A stretch of DNA of 64,000 nt from Roseospira visakhapatnamensis (GCF_014197915.1 NZ_JACIGK010000013.1:62001-126000); one strand, 5' to 3'. Positions 17,234 through 27,400 are shown, numbered from the stretch's first letter. Made by a program: numbers and translations. The notes: a model not told the origin generated them from the sequence alone.

Positions 17234-18451
17234 ATGGACTACAGAACTTTTTTCGCGGATCGTTTGCGTGGACTACGCGATGAGGGGCGGTACCGCGTGT
17301 TCTGCGACCTGGAACGTCAGGTCGGCAAGTTCCCGAAGGCCATCAACCATCGGGATGGGGACACCCATGAGGTCACCATCTGGTGTTCCAACGACTACAT
17401 GGGCATGGGCATGCATCCGGTGGTCACGGATGCGATCTCCGAGACGGTGCGTCGCAGCGGCGCCGGCGCCGGCGGCACCCGCAACATCTCCGGCACCACC
17501 CACTTCCATGTGCTGCTGGAACAGGAGCTGTCCTCCTGGCACAACAAGGACGCCGCCCTGCTGTTCACCAGCGGCTATGTGGCCAACCTGACCACGCTGA
17601 TGACCCTGGGCCAGCAGATTCCGGACCTGGTGATCTTCTCCGACGCCCTGAACCACAACAGCATGATCGAGGGCGTGCGCCATTCCCGCGCCCCCAAGCA
17701 GATCTTCCGGCACAACGACCCGGAGCATCTGGACGAACTGCTGTCCCAGTACGATCGCGACACGCCCAAGCTGGTGGCCTTCGAGTCCGTCTACTCCATG
17801 GACGGCGACATCGCCCCCATCGCCGAGATCTGCGACGTCGCCGAGAAGCACAACGCCCTGACCTTCCTCGATGAGGTCCATGCCGTCGGCATGTACGGCG
17901 AGCAGGGCTCCGGCGTCGCCGAGCGGGACGGCGTGGTGGACCGCATCGACATCATCCAGGCCACCATGGGCAAGGCCCTGGGCTGCATCGGCGGCTACAT
18001 CGCCGGCTCGGCCGACCTGGTGGACTTCGTGCGCAGCTTCGGCGCCGGCTTCATCTTTACCACCTCGCTGCCGCCGGGCGTGGCCGCCGGCGCCCTGGCC
18101 AGCATCCGCCACTTGCGCGCGCACAACGAGCTGCGCATCCGCCACCAGGAACGCGCCGCCACCTTGAAGCGCCGCCTGCGCGACCTCGGCCTGCCGGTGA
18201 TGGACTCGGTCAGCCACATCGTGCCGGTGCTGGTGGGCGATGCGTCGCTGTGCAAGCAGGCGTCCGACCTGCTGCTCACGCGGCACCACATCTATGTGCA
18301 GCCGATCAACTATCCCACGGTTCCCAAGGGCGCCGAACGGCTGCGCATCACGCCGACGCCCCTGCATGATGATGACCTGATGGATCATCTGGTCGCGTCG
18401 TTGCTGGACGTGTGGAGCACGCTGGGCATCACCACGCGGCAGGCCGCCTGA
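17234..18451 (+). CDS. hemA: 5-aminolevulinate synthase
   Basis: This 405-residue PLP enzyme condenses glycine with succinyl-CoA to 5-aminolevulinate, the first step of tetrapyrrole synthesis by the Shemin (C4) route found in alphaproteobacteria. Visible signatures are the N-terminal MDYRTFFADRLRGLRDEGRY, the glycine-rich RSGAGAGGTRNISGTTHFH, DEVHAVGMYG, and the catalytic lysine at about residue 247 in TMGKALGCIGGYIAG. Length matches the family. GAGAGGA precedes the ATG. A strong hairpin follows the stop, indicating a monocistronic unit. I see no TTGAT-N4-ATCAA FNR-type box in the 240-bp upstream gap. Confidence 0.97.
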   Translation: MDYRTFFADRLRGLRDEGRYRVFCDLERQVGKFPKAINHRDGDTHEVTIWCSNDYMGMGMHPVVTDAISETVRRSGAGAGGTRNISGTTHFHVLLEQELSSWHNKDAALLFTSGYVANLTTLMTLGQQIPDLVIFSDALNHNSMIEGVRHSRAPKQIFRHNDPEHLDELLSQYDRDTPKLVAFESVYSMDGDIAPIAEICDVAEKHNALTFLDEVHAVGMYGEQGSGVAERDGVVDRIDIIQATMGKALGCIGGYIAGSADLVDFVRSFGAGFIFTTSLPPGVAAGALASIRHLRAHNELRIRHQERAATLKRRLRDLGLPVMDSVSHIVPVLVGDASLCKQASDLLLTRHHIYVQPINYPTVPKGAERLRITPTPLHDDDLMDHLVASLLDVWSTLGITTRQAA

Positions 18452-18481
18452 GCGACTCGCACGATCGAGATCGAGACTCGC

Positions 18482-18524
18482 ACGAAACAGGACCCGTCAC
18501 GGCATGTGGCGGGTCCTGTTTCGT
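18482..18524 (+). terminator. Terminator hairpin after hemA
   Basis: A perfect 15-bp stem, ACGAAACAGGACCCG at 18482-18496 and its complement at 18510-18524, encloses a 13-base loop about 30 bases after the hemA stop. The descending arm ends in CTGTTTCGTTG, so the U-rich part lies within the stem end and just beyond. It probably ends the hemA transcript. Confidence 0.8.
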
Positions 18525-18657
18525 TGTGGTCACGGTGCCTGACACCGGTCACCGGCCGGAACCGGGACGATCATCGCCGCCCCCCCTGGCCACGCGCGGG
18601 CCGCGCCCCCACCTGAGCCCGGTGAATCGGGTTCCAGGTGAACAAGGAGTCGGCCCC

Positions 18658-19365
18658 ATGACGGACCTGTCCAACACCGTGATGGTCATCACCGGTGCCG
18701 CCGGCACCCTGGGCGCGGCGGTCGCCGAGGCATGCGAGGCCGCCGGCGCCACCACCGCGCTGGTGGATCGCGCCCCGGATCGCCTGCGCCAGACCCGCGA
18801 TGCCGGCGCGACCCGCCTGCTTCTGGAGGGCGTGGACCTGACGTCGGAGGGCGCCGCCCGCGACATGGTCACCGCCGTGATGGACCGCTTCGACCGGATC
18901 GACGCCCTGGTGCACACCGTGGGCGGCTTTCACGGCGGCGACACGGTGCAGGAGGACGACCTGTCCACCTGGGACGCCATGATGTCCCTGAACCTGCGCA
19001 CGGCCGTGATCGCCTGTCGCGCCGTTCTGCCGACGATGCGCGATCAGGGCGGCGGCGCGATCGTGACCGTGTCGGCGGGCGCGGCGTTGTCCGGGCGGGC
19101 CGGCCTGGCGGCCTACGGCGCGTCCAAGGCGGCCCTCTTGCGGCTGACGGAAAGCCTGTCGGAGGAGGTCAAGGCCGAGGGTATCCGCGTCAACGCCGTC
19201 CTGCCCAGCATCATCGACACCGCGCGGAACCGGCAGGCCATGCCGAACGCCGACCGGTCAACCTGGGTGGCGCCGGACGCCATCGCCGCCGTCATCGCCT
19301 TCCTCGTGTCCGACGCCGCCCGCGCCGTGACCGGGGTGGCGCTGCCGGTGACCGGGCGCGGATGA
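18658..19365 (+). CDS. Short-chain dehydrogenase/reductase
   Basis: This 235-residue NAD(P)-dependent SDR oxidoreductase shows the cofactor motif TGAAGTLG near residues 12-19, the structural HTVGG in place of the usual NNAG, the catalytic serine in TVSAGAAL and the YGASK catalytic Tyr/Lys. The C-terminal GVALPVTGRG is a typical SDR end. The start ATG 18658 has AAGGAG upstream; earlier in-frame codons overlap the hemA terminator. It sits between hemA and the sulfite-reduction operon without obvious functional link. The substrate is unknown. Confidence 0.87.
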   Translation: MTDLSNTVMVITGAAGTLGAAVAEACEAAGATTALVDRAPDRLRQTRDAGATRLLLEGVDLTSEGAARDMVTAVMDRFDRIDALVHTVGGFHGGDTVQEDDLSTWDAMMSLNLRTAVIACRAVLPTMRDQGGGAIVTVSAGAALSGRAGLAAYGASKAALLRLTESLSEEVKAEGIRVNAVLPSIIDTARNRQAMPNADRSTWVAPDAIAAVIAFLVSDAARAVTGVALPVTGRG

Positions 19366-19427
19366 CGCGGTCGGCCGGTGGCGGGGGAACACGGGTTCGG
19401 TGCAGGCGGACCGGGCGTGGGTCCGCC

Positions 19428-19513
19428 AAATAAAACATTTAACTTTTGTATTTTTACATTAAACACCATTTTCACTGTGTTAAAATATCGTTGACTCCAC
19501 ATTTTGAGTGTGG
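19428..19513 (+). promoter_or_regulatory. AT-rich promoter region with palindrome upstream of cysG
   Basis: An 85-bp AT-rich island in otherwise GC-rich DNA precedes the sulfite-reduction operon. It ends with the palindrome CCACATTTTGAGTGTGG (19497-19513), 5-bp half sites with a 7-bp spacer, immediately after TTGACT. A transcription factor site for sulfur control is plausible. Which regulator (CysB/Cbl-like LysR or other) is unknown; the half sites do not identify it. Confidence 0.45.
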
Positions 19514-19554
19514 AATGGTCGGGACGTGTTCATGCCGACCCCGGAAGACGCCCC

Positions 19555-20976
19555 ATGCTCGTGTCCCTGGACTTCACCAACCGCCCCGCCCTGGTTCTGG
19601 GGGACGGCGCCGCCGCCGCCGCCAAGGCGCGCCTGCTGACCGAGGCCGGCGCCCACGTGACCGTCGTCGCCGAGTCCCCGGCCGCCGACCTGATCGCCAT
19701 GGCCGACGCCGGGGCGCTGCGCCTGACGCGACGCGCCGCCGCGCCCTGCGACATGGTGGGCCGCGCCGTGGTCATCGTCGCGGTGGAGGACGACGCCGAG
19801 GCCCGCCGCCTGGTCGACTGGGCGCGCGCCGCCCGGGTCTGGGTCAACGCCGTGGACCGCCCCGCCCTGTCCGACTTCTCCGTGCCCGCCCTGGTCCGCC
19901 GGGGTCCCCTGGAGGTGGGCATCGCCAGCGGCGGCGCCGCGCCGGCGCTGGCGCGGCTGGTGCGCTCGCGCATCGAGGCCGCGCTGCCAGAGCGCCTGGG
20001 CGCGCTGACCCTGTTCGCCCGGCGCTTCCGCGATGCCGTCAAGGCCACGGTGCCCGCCGGCCGCTCGCGCCGCCTGCTGTGGGACCGGGTGTTCCAGGGC
20101 GACATCGGCGAGCGCGTGCTGGCCGGCGACGAGGCCGGCGCGGCCGAGCGCATGATCGCGCTGATCAACCGCCCGGCCGAGACCGAGGCCATCGCCGGAC
20201 CGGGCGTGGTGCATATCGTCGGCGCCGGGCCGGGCGACCCCGAGTTGCTGACCCTGAAGGCCCAGCGCCTTCTCCAGGCCGCCGATGTCGTGCTGTACGA
20301 CAGTCTGGTGGACCCGCGCGTTCTCGACCTGGCTCGCCGCGACGCCACCCGCATCCCGGTGGGCAAGCGGCGCGGTGCCCCCGGCGTGGGTCAGGCGGCG
20401 ATCCACGGCCTGATGATCGAGGCCGCCTCGGCCGGCCAGCGGGTGGTGCGCCTGAAAGGCGGCGACCCCCTGGTGTTCGGGCGCGGCGGCGAGGAAATGG
20501 CGGTGCTGGCGCGCGCCGGGATCGACGTCCACCTGACGCCGGGCATCACCGCCGCCCTCGGCTGCGCCGCCTCGGCCGGCATCCCCTTGACGCACCGGAA
20601 CCATGCCTCGGCCGTGACCCTGATGACCGGGCATGTCCAGGACGGCGACGACGACGTGGATCCGGCCGCCCTGGCCGGCGGCGACCGGACCCTAGCGGTC
20701 TACATGGGCCGGTCCCAGGCCCCCGGCCTGACACGGCGCCTGATCGACGCCGGCCTTACCGCCGACACCCCCGTCGCCGTGATCGAGAACGGCACCCGCC
20801 CGGACCAGCGGGTCCATGTCGGCCGGTTGATCGCCCTGCCCGCCCTGGCGGCGCGCACCGGCGCCGGACCGTCCCTGATCGTGATCGGCGACGTCGTCCG
20901 GCTGGCCCCGGCCTGGCGCGCGCGCACGCCCGACGTCTCCCACGCCCCTCCCACCCGTTCCATCGCGAGGATCTGA
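19555..20976 (+). CDS. cysG: Siroheme synthase (precorrin-2 dehydrogenase / uroporphyrinogen-III methyltransferase)
   Basis: This 473-residue bifunctional cytosolic enzyme makes siroheme from uroporphyrinogen III for the downstream sulfite reductase. The N-terminal ~210 residues are the NAD-dependent dehydrogenase/ferrochelatase part (LVLGDGAAAAAKARLLTEAG, then EVGIASGGAAPALARLVRSR). The rest is the SAM-dependent methyltransferase part: VHIVGAGPGDPELLTLKAQR, VRLKGGDPLVFGRGGEE and TPGITAALGCAASAGIPLTH. I chose ATG 19555 because GGAAGA lies before it and the fold begins there. DUF2849 follows after 4 bp. Confidence 0.94.
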   Translation: MLVSLDFTNRPALVLGDGAAAAAKARLLTEAGAHVTVVAESPAADLIAMADAGALRLTRRAAAPCDMVGRAVVIVAVEDDAEARRLVDWARAARVWVNAVDRPALSDFSVPALVRRGPLEVGIASGGAAPALARLVRSRIEAALPERLGALTLFARRFRDAVKATVPAGRSRRLLWDRVFQGDIGERVLAGDEAGAAERMIALINRPAETEAIAGPGVVHIVGAGPGDPELLTLKAQRLLQAADVVLYDSLVDPRVLDLARRDATRIPVGKRRGAPGVGQAAIHGLMIEAASAGQRVVRLKGGDPLVFGRGGEEMAVLARAGIDVHLTPGITAALGCAASAGIPLTHRNHASAVTLMTGHVQDGDDDVDPAALAGGDRTLAVYMGRSQAPGLTRRLIDAGLTADTPVAVIENGTRPDQRVHVGRLIALPALAARTGAGPSLIVIGDVVRLAPAWRARTPDVSHAPPTRSIARI

Positions 20977-20980
20977 CCCC

Positions 20981-21316
20981 ATGGCCCGCAAGCTTGCCGC
21001 CGATACCCCGCGCGTCGTCACCGCCAACCGTCTGGTGGACGGCGTGGTCGTCTACCGCACCGCGGGCGGCATCTGGTCGCCGCGTCTGCACCGCGCCCTG
21101 GTGGTCCGCGAGCAGGCCGCCGTCGACCGGCTGCTGGCGGTCTGTCGCGGCGACGTCACCGGCTGCGAGGTGGTGGACCTTCAGGTGATCCCGGTCCAGC
21201 CCGATCCGGCCGCCGGGCCGCGCGCGATCAGCCAGCGCGAGGCCATCCGCGCCGCCGGCCCGACCATCGCCCTGCCGGTGGACCGCCCGGTCCCCACCGC
21301 CGCCCCCCTGTTCTGA
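20981..21316 (+). CDS. DUF2849 protein of the sulfite-reduction operon
   Basis: This 111-residue soluble protein matches the small DUF2849 family found beside cysI in many alphaproteobacteria. The recognisable start is TPRVVTANRLVDGVVVYRT, followed by basic residues and an Ala/Asp-rich middle. It has no cysteine pair for an Fe-S cluster; a single Cys pair region (VCRGDVTGCEV) is not a standard motif. Position between cysG and cysI implies a role in siroheme insertion or electron delivery, but no function is established. Confidence 0.85.
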   Translation: MARKLAADTPRVVTANRLVDGVVVYRTAGGIWSPRLHRALVVREQAAVDRLLAVCRGDVTGCEVVDLQVIPVQPDPAAGPRAISQREAIRAAGPTIALPVDRPVPTAAPLF

Positions 21317-21336
21317 GCCCCCGCCGGGAGCCCCGC

Positions 21337-22989
21337 ATGTACCAGTACGACACCCATGACCAGGCCCTGGTCGATCAGCGCGTCGCCCAGTTCCGCGACC
21401 AGGTGGACCGCCGCCTGGCCGGGGAGCTGACCGAGGACCAGTTCAAGCCGCTGCGGCTGATGAACGGCCTGTACCTGCAACTGCACGCCTACATGCTTCG
21501 GGTGGCCATCCCCTACGGCACGCTGTCGGCGCCGCAGATGCGCGTGCTGGCGCACATCGCCCGCCGCTACGACCGGGGCTACGGCCATTTCACGACCCGC
21601 CAGAACATCCAGTACAACTGGATCCGGCTGGCCGACGCGCCCGACATCCTGGCCGACCTGGCCACGGTGGGGATGCACGCCATCCAGACCAGCGGCAACT
21701 GCATCCGCAACGTCACCGCCGACCCCTGGGCCGGGGTGGCCGCCGACGAGGTGGAGGATCCGCGCATCACCGCCGAGATCCTGCGCCAGTGGTCGACGCT
21801 GCACCCGGAGTTCAGCTTCCTCCCCCGCAAGTTCAAGATCGCCGTGACCGGCGCGGCCAGCGACCGCGCGGCGATCAAGGTGCATGACATCGGCCTGCGG
21901 CTGCACCGGGCCGAGGACGGGGCGATCGGCTACGAGGTGCTGGTGGGCGGCGGCCTGGGCCGCACGCCGGTGATCGGCAAGACCATCCGCGCCTTCGTGC
22001 CGCGTCAGGACCTGCTGAGCTACCTGGAAGCGATCCTGCGCGTCTACAACCTGCACGGCCGGCGCGACAACATCTACAAGGCGCGCATCAAGATCCTGGT
22101 GGACGCCCTGGGCATCGACGTCTTCCGCCAGCAGGTGGAGGCCGAGTGGGCCACCGTGCGCGAGGGCGCCCTCGCCCTGCCCGACGACGTCGTGGCGGCC
22201 ATCGCCGCCCACTTCGCGCCACCGGCCCATGAGGCCGGCGCGGGCAGCGTCGCCGACGCCATCGAGGCGGCCCCGGATCCGGCCCTGGCCCGCTGGATCC
22301 GCGCCAACGTGGCCCCTCACAAGGTGCCCGGATACGGCATCGTCAATGTCTCGCTGAAGGCCACGGACCAGCCCCCGGGCGATGCCACCGCCAGCCAGAT
22401 GGACCTGTTGGCCGACCTGGCGGACCGCTTCAGCCTGGGCGAGATCCGCGTCACCCGGGAACAGAATCTGGTGCTGCCCCACGTGCGCCTGGCCGACCTG
22501 CCGGCGCTGTGGGCGGCGCTGGACGCCGCCGGGCTGGGTACCCCCAACATCGGCCTGATCAGCGACATTATCGCCTGCCCGGGCCTGGACTACTGCGCGC
22601 TGGCCAACGCCCGTTCGATCCCCCTGGCCCAGGCGCTGACCCGGCGCTTCGCCGACATGGACCGGGCGCAGGAGGTGGGCGAACTGCACGTCAACATCTC
22701 CGGCTGCATCAACGCCTGCGCCCATCACCACGTCGGGCACATCGGCATCCTGGGCGTCGATCGGCGCGGCGAGGAGCTGTACCAGGTCACCCTGGGCGGC
22801 CGCGCCGACACCGACGCCACCCTGGGCACCGTGGTCGGCCCGGCGGTGAGCGCCGAGCGCGCCGTCGACCTGATCGCCGGCTTCGTCGAGACCTACCTTG
22901 CCATCCGCCACCCCGGCGAGCGCTTCATCGACACCGTGGCCCGCGTGGGAACAGCCCCGTTCAAGGAGACCTTCCATGCCGCTGCTTGA
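21337..22989 (+). CDS. cysI: Sulfite reductase hemoprotein (nitrite/sulfite reductase family)
   Basis: This 550-residue siroheme and [4Fe-4S] enzyme reduces sulfite to sulfide in the cytosol. Family motifs include RRYDRGYGHFTTRQNIQYNW, TSGNCIRNVTADP, and the cluster/siroheme cysteines in CPGLDYCALANAR and NISGCINACAHHHVG. The order of an N-terminal repeat and a C-terminal repeat fits the duplicated fold. No flavoprotein CysJ gene is nearby, so electrons probably come from ferredoxin. GGGAG precedes the ATG. The 3' end overlaps the DUF934 gene by 14 bases. Confidence 0.93.
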   Translation: MYQYDTHDQALVDQRVAQFRDQVDRRLAGELTEDQFKPLRLMNGLYLQLHAYMLRVAIPYGTLSAPQMRVLAHIARRYDRGYGHFTTRQNIQYNWIRLADAPDILADLATVGMHAIQTSGNCIRNVTADPWAGVAADEVEDPRITAEILRQWSTLHPEFSFLPRKFKIAVTGAASDRAAIKVHDIGLRLHRAEDGAIGYEVLVGGGLGRTPVIGKTIRAFVPRQDLLSYLEAILRVYNLHGRRDNIYKARIKILVDALGIDVFRQQVEAEWATVREGALALPDDVVAAIAAHFAPPAHEAGAGSVADAIEAAPDPALARWIRANVAPHKVPGYGIVNVSLKATDQPPGDATASQMDLLADLADRFSLGEIRVTREQNLVLPHVRLADLPALWAALDAAGLGTPNIGLISDIIACPGLDYCALANARSIPLAQALTRRFADMDRAQEVGELHVNISGCINACAHHHVGHIGILGVDRRGEELYQVTLGGRADTDATLGTVVGPAVSAERAVDLIAGFVETYLAIRHPGERFIDTVARVGTAPFKETFHAAA

Positions 22990-23506
22990 GGACGGCCGGT
23001 CGGTGGCCGATCCCTGGATCGCCGGGACCGACGGCCAACCCGTTCCGGACACCGGACCCGTGCTGGTGCCCCTGGAGCGCCTGCGGGCCGAAAACGCGGC
23101 CCTGACCGCGCGCGGCGCGCCCCTGGGCGTCGCCCTGCCCAATGATGCCGAGGTCTCGGACCTGATCGCGCTCCTGGACGGCGACGTCAACCGCCTGGAC
23201 CTGATCACCCTGACGCTGCCGGCGTTCAAGGACGGCCGCGCCTATTCCCAGGCCCGCCAGTTGCGCGAGACGCACGGCTACCGGGGCCGCCTGCGGGCCG
23301 TGGGCGAGGTGCTGCGCGACCAGCTGGCGTTCCTGGCCCGCTGTGGCGTCGACGCCGTCGAGATCGACCACCCGGACGCCGAAGCCCTGTGGCGCGCCGC
23401 CGTCGGCGAGATCGACGCGGTCTATCAGCCCACCGGCGACGGCCGCACCCCCATTCCGGCCTTGCGCCGGCACATCAGCCCCGCCCGCCGGGAGGACGCC
23501 GCATGA
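22976..23506 (+). CDS. DUF934 family protein
   Basis: This 176-residue protein of family DUF934 is regularly encoded with cysI and cysH in proteobacteria. Typical segments are a central LPNDAEVSDLIALLDG, LPAFKDGRAYSQARQLRETHGYRGRLRAVGEVLRDQLAFLARCG in pieces, and a C-terminal FYxP-like YQPTGDG. The start ATG 22976 lies inside the last codons of cysI, and the stop overlaps the cysH start, so expression is coupled. It is thought to support sulfite reduction, but the biochemical role is unproven. Confidence 0.9.
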   Translation: MPLLEDGRSVADPWIAGTDGQPVPDTGPVLVPLERLRAENAALTARGAPLGVALPNDAEVSDLIALLDGDVNRLDLITLTLPAFKDGRAYSQARQLRETHGYRGRLRAVGEVLRDQLAFLARCGVDAVEIDHPDAEALWRAAVGEIDAVYQPTGDGRTPIPALRRHISPARREDAA

Positions 23507-24270
23507 GCCCCACACCAATCCATGTGCCCCACCTTCGACCCGAGCCCGCGCCCGGACCCGCGCGGGAGGCGCTCCGCATGGCCGAAAGCCTTTCGGCCCC
23601 GGCGTTGCTGGAGCACGCGCTCCGTCGCTGGTTCCCCGGCGAGATCGCCGTGGTCTCCTCGTTCGGCACGGAATCGGCTGTGATGCTGCACATGGTGGCC
23701 CAGGTGAACCCGGCGACGCCGATCCTGTTCCTGGACACCGGCAAGCTGTTCGGCGAGACCCTGCGCTACCGCGACCAGCTCGTGGACCATCTGGGCTTGC
23801 GCGACGTGCGCGCCCTGCGCCCCGATCCCGACGATCTGGCCGAGGCCGACGCCGATGGCGCCCTGTGGGCGCGCGGCCCGGACGCCTGCTGCCACCACCG
23901 CAAGGTGGTGCCGCTGGAGCGCGGCCTGACCGGCTTCGCGGCCTGGATCAACGGCCGCAAGCGCCATCATGGGGGCCTGCGGCAAGGGCTCTCGTCGGTG
24001 GAGGTCGTGGACGGCCGCGTCAAGCTGAACCCCCTGGCCGGCTGGGGCCGCGCGGAGATCGAGCGCTACTTCGAGGCGCACGCCCTGCCGCGCCACCCGC
24101 TGGAGGCCGACGGCTTCGCCTCGGTGGGCTGCATGCCCTGCTCCGACCGCGTCGCGCCCGGCGAGGACGCGCGGGCCGGCCGCTGGCGGGGACGGGAGAA
24201 GACCGAGTGCGGCATTCACCGCGCCCCCCACAACCTGCGGCGGGAGGCAGCGGGGCAATCCCTGGGGTAG
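23503..24270 (+). CDS. cysH: Phosphoadenylyl/adenylyl-sulfate reductase
   Basis: This 255-residue cytosolic enzyme reduces activated sulfate to sulfite using thioredoxin. The nucleotide-binding region VVSSFGTESAVMLHMV and LDTGKLFGETL are present. Four cysteines form the [4Fe-4S] pattern of APS-type reductases: Cys129-Cys130 (DACCHHRK) and Cys210/Cys213 (GCMPCSD). The catalytic cysteine lies in ECGIH near residue 236. The cluster argues for adenylyl-sulfate rather than strict PAPS specificity. ATG 23503 overlaps the DUF934 stop. Its supply of sulfite feeds the cysI product upstream. Confidence 0.92.
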   Translation: MSPTPIHVPHLRPEPAPGPAREALRMAESLSAPALLEHALRRWFPGEIAVVSSFGTESAVMLHMVAQVNPATPILFLDTGKLFGETLRYRDQLVDHLGLRDVRALRPDPDDLAEADADGALWARGPDACCHHRKVVPLERGLTGFAAWINGRKRHHGGLRQGLSSVEVVDGRVKLNPLAGWGRAEIERYFEAHALPRHPLEADGFASVGCMPCSDRVAPGEDARAGRWRGREKTECGIHRAPHNLRREAAGQSLG

Positions 24271-24323
24271 GAGGCCGGTCCGCGATCGCCACCAACCCCG
24301 ACCGTCCATGACGTGACGACACC

Positions 24324-24361
24324 AAAAAGAACGGGCGGATGGCGTCACCAGCCACCCGCCC
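24324..24361 (-). terminator. Intrinsic terminator of nifJ
   Basis: On the minus strand a stem (arms 24333-24343 and 24351-24361, one internal mismatch, 7-base loop) is followed within four bases by a run of five T at 24324-24328. A second perfect 9-bp hairpin (24375-24383/24396-24404) lies between it and the nifJ stop, making a tandem hairpin 3' end. Confidence 0.8.
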
Positions 24362-24415
24362 GACATCCTGGCCACCCGACCCCACCGGTTCCGGCGGGGT
24401 CGGGCGCATCGGCGT

Positions 24416-27400
24416 TTACACCGTCTCCAGAAGGCCGTCCTTGGTGGCCTGAGCCTTGAAGGCCTCGATCTCCTTGCGGTGGCTCGCTTCCAGCCGCGCG
24501 AGGTCCTGACCGGCCAGCGCCTGGAGCAAACGCCAGTGCCGACGGCGCTCCTCGACCAGTTGCACGATCGGCGCCGACACCGGCAGGCGCACCAGGGTGT
24601 CCGCCTGGACGTCCCAGGTGAACGGCGTCTTGCCCACGCGCTCGTCCTCGGTCAGGTCGATGTACTCGTGCACCGGCACGCCGTCCACGGCGTCGGCCAG
24701 CGGCCGGGCCGAAACCTGCTTGCGGAAGCGGCCCTCCTGGCGGGCGAAGTCGGCGGGCGTCACCGGCACCTTCAGGGTCTGGGGCTGACCGTCGGCGTCG
24801 GTGTAGGTCAGGATATGGGTGGACCAGTCCCGATCCACATCCGGGTTGCCGGCCAGCGACAGACGCTCGGCCAGCGAGTCGCCGGCCTCGGGATCGTGCA
24901 CGAACACCGGGCACACACGCGCGCGCACCGCCAGGCGGGCATGCTCGCTGGCGACGGCGTCGCCGATGCCCTGTTCGCCCTGGCACGGCGTGTAGATATC
25001 CATGATCGCCGGGGACGAGGTGTGGGTGAGCGCCGCCAGGATGCTCTTCAGGAAGTGTGCCTGGAGACCGATGGCGGTCTGCACCACCATCACCCGGGGG
25101 TGGAAGACCGCCAACAGCGCCAGTTCCTTGCGCCCGTCCTCCTTGCCGGCGTGGGCCGCGCCCACCCGGGACAGGTCGGAGTCCTGCGCCGTCAGACTGG
25201 CCGTGGACGCCTGGCCGCCGGTGTTGGAGTAGGACCCGGTGTTGAGCACCACCATCTTGATGGGCGTGCGCGTGGCCAGCACTCGGGACAGGGCACCGAA
25301 GCCGATGTCGTAGGTGGCGCCGTCGCCGCCGACGCTGAAGACGGCGGGCATGCGCTGCCGCTCGGTGACCGAGAACCCGTCCCACCCGAAGTGACGGAAC
25401 AGCGTGTCATGCTCCGCCGGATCGTAGGCATCGGCCAGTTCCAGTTCGGCGATGCGCATGGCCTTGTATTCCACGGTGACGTCGGCGCTGACGCCCTCGA
25501 ACAGGCCCTTGGCCACCGCCGGCGTGTCCTGGAACAGGCTGTTGACCCAGGGATCGCGGTACTGGGTGAAGGGGAAGGTCGAGGAGTACACGCTGGAACA
25601 GCCGGTGGCGTTGGCGACCAGGTTGCTGGCCGGACCGTTGCCCGTGGGGCCGCACTCCAGGCGGTAGAGGGTGGTCTCCAGGGTACCCAGGGCGGACTCG
25701 ATGCGGGCGCGCCGTGCCGCGTCGTCGGCCGGCACCGTCTCCAGCTTGGCCGTCAGGCCATCGAGCAGGCCCTCGATCTCGGCGATCTGCGCCGTGCGCT
25801 CCTTCTGGTGCAGGGCGTGGCTGGCGGCCATCACCAGACGGATGGCGGTGGCCTCGCCGCAGCCGCGACAGGCGCCATGGCCGCCGGTGGTGGAGTAGTA
25901 GGTGTCCCGGTCCAGGATCAGGCGCTTGGCCTGCGCACCGGTCAGGGTCCCGGTGAAGCGCGACGCGGTGTTGGGCAGCTCGGCCCAGGTCTCGAACCGG
26001 TCGCGCAGCATCTCCACCAGCGGTTCGTCCTGTTCGCGCTGCTCCAGGGCGCCCGGGGCACAGACGGTCACGCATTCCAGGCAGCCGCTGCACTTCCAGG
26101 GATCCAGGGCGACCGAGAACAGACCGCCGGCGCCGGGCTTGCTGCGCTCGATCTGCGAGTAGAACACGGCCGTCTTGGACACCGGATAGGCGGCCAGGGC
26201 GTCCGTGACCCGGGCCACGGCATCGGCCAGCCCGGCGTCGGCCGGGATGACGGCGGCGGCGGCTTCCACGAACGCCACATCCAGCGCCTTGGGCTTGTTG
26301 CCGGCCGCCTTGAAGACGTCGCGGATGCCGGCGCACAGGGCGTCCATATGCTCGCTCAAGGCGATGGTTTCGGGCGCGGCGGGATCCAGCGCGCGCAGGC
26401 CCCGGGCCATCAGGTCCTCGATATCATGCACGGTGGCCGGCATGGCGGCGTCGGGGCAGACCAGGGTGCACTCCAGGCAGCCGGTGCACTTGTCGGCGTC
26501 GAACACCGGCACCTGGCGGCGGAACAGGCCCTTGTCCTTCATGGCGCCGCTGCCCGGCGGCACGAACAGGCCGGCGCCGGGCATCACCGGCGACTCACCG
26601 ATGGTGCCCTCGCGGAACGGACGCCCGGCCATGTCCTCGAAGTACGCGGGGTCGAACAGGGCGCTCGGCGAGCAGCCCCCACCCAGCCCGCACGGCAGCG
26701 CCGACAGCGCCACGGTGCGGGCGTCCGCCGCCTCGTTGGCCTGCTCGGCGTCCAGGAAGGCCGGCTCGTCGTAGGGCACCTCGACGGTCGCGGTCATGCC
26801 GTCGCGGATCACCGCCATGTTGCCCTCGACGACCGCCGCGCCCTTGCTGCCGAACTTCTTGACGATCTGTTCGCGGACCCGCTCCAGCAAGGTGGCCTCG
26901 TCGGCCCCATGGCTGACCCGCGCCTCATGGCCGCACAGGGCGCCGATGAAGGCGATGCCCATCATGCGGGTTTCCAGTTCGGCCGAGGGCGCGTGACGGC
27001 GCGCCACGGCGAAGGCGTCCACGACGTGGAAGTGAATGCCCTTGGCGCGGATGTCGCGGCGGGCGACGTCCGACAGGCCGCGCCAAACCTCAAGCGGCGA
27101 CAGGTTGGACTGAAGGATGAACGTGCCCCCCTTCACCAGGCCCCGCAGCGGGTTGGTGTGGGCGAAGACCTTGTGGTCCGGCGACAGGACGATCTCCACG
27201 TCCTCGATCTCGGCGTTGGTGATCTTCACCGGCTCGGGGCTGAGGGTGATGTAGTAGTTGGTGGGCGCGCCGCTCTTTTCCGAGCCGTACTTGGGCGCCG
27301 CCTTGGAATACAGGTCCAGCACGCCGGCCAGGATGTCGGTCAGCAGCTTGCCGGTGGCCACCGTGCCGTAGCCCCCCACCGAGTGGAAACGGATGCGGAA

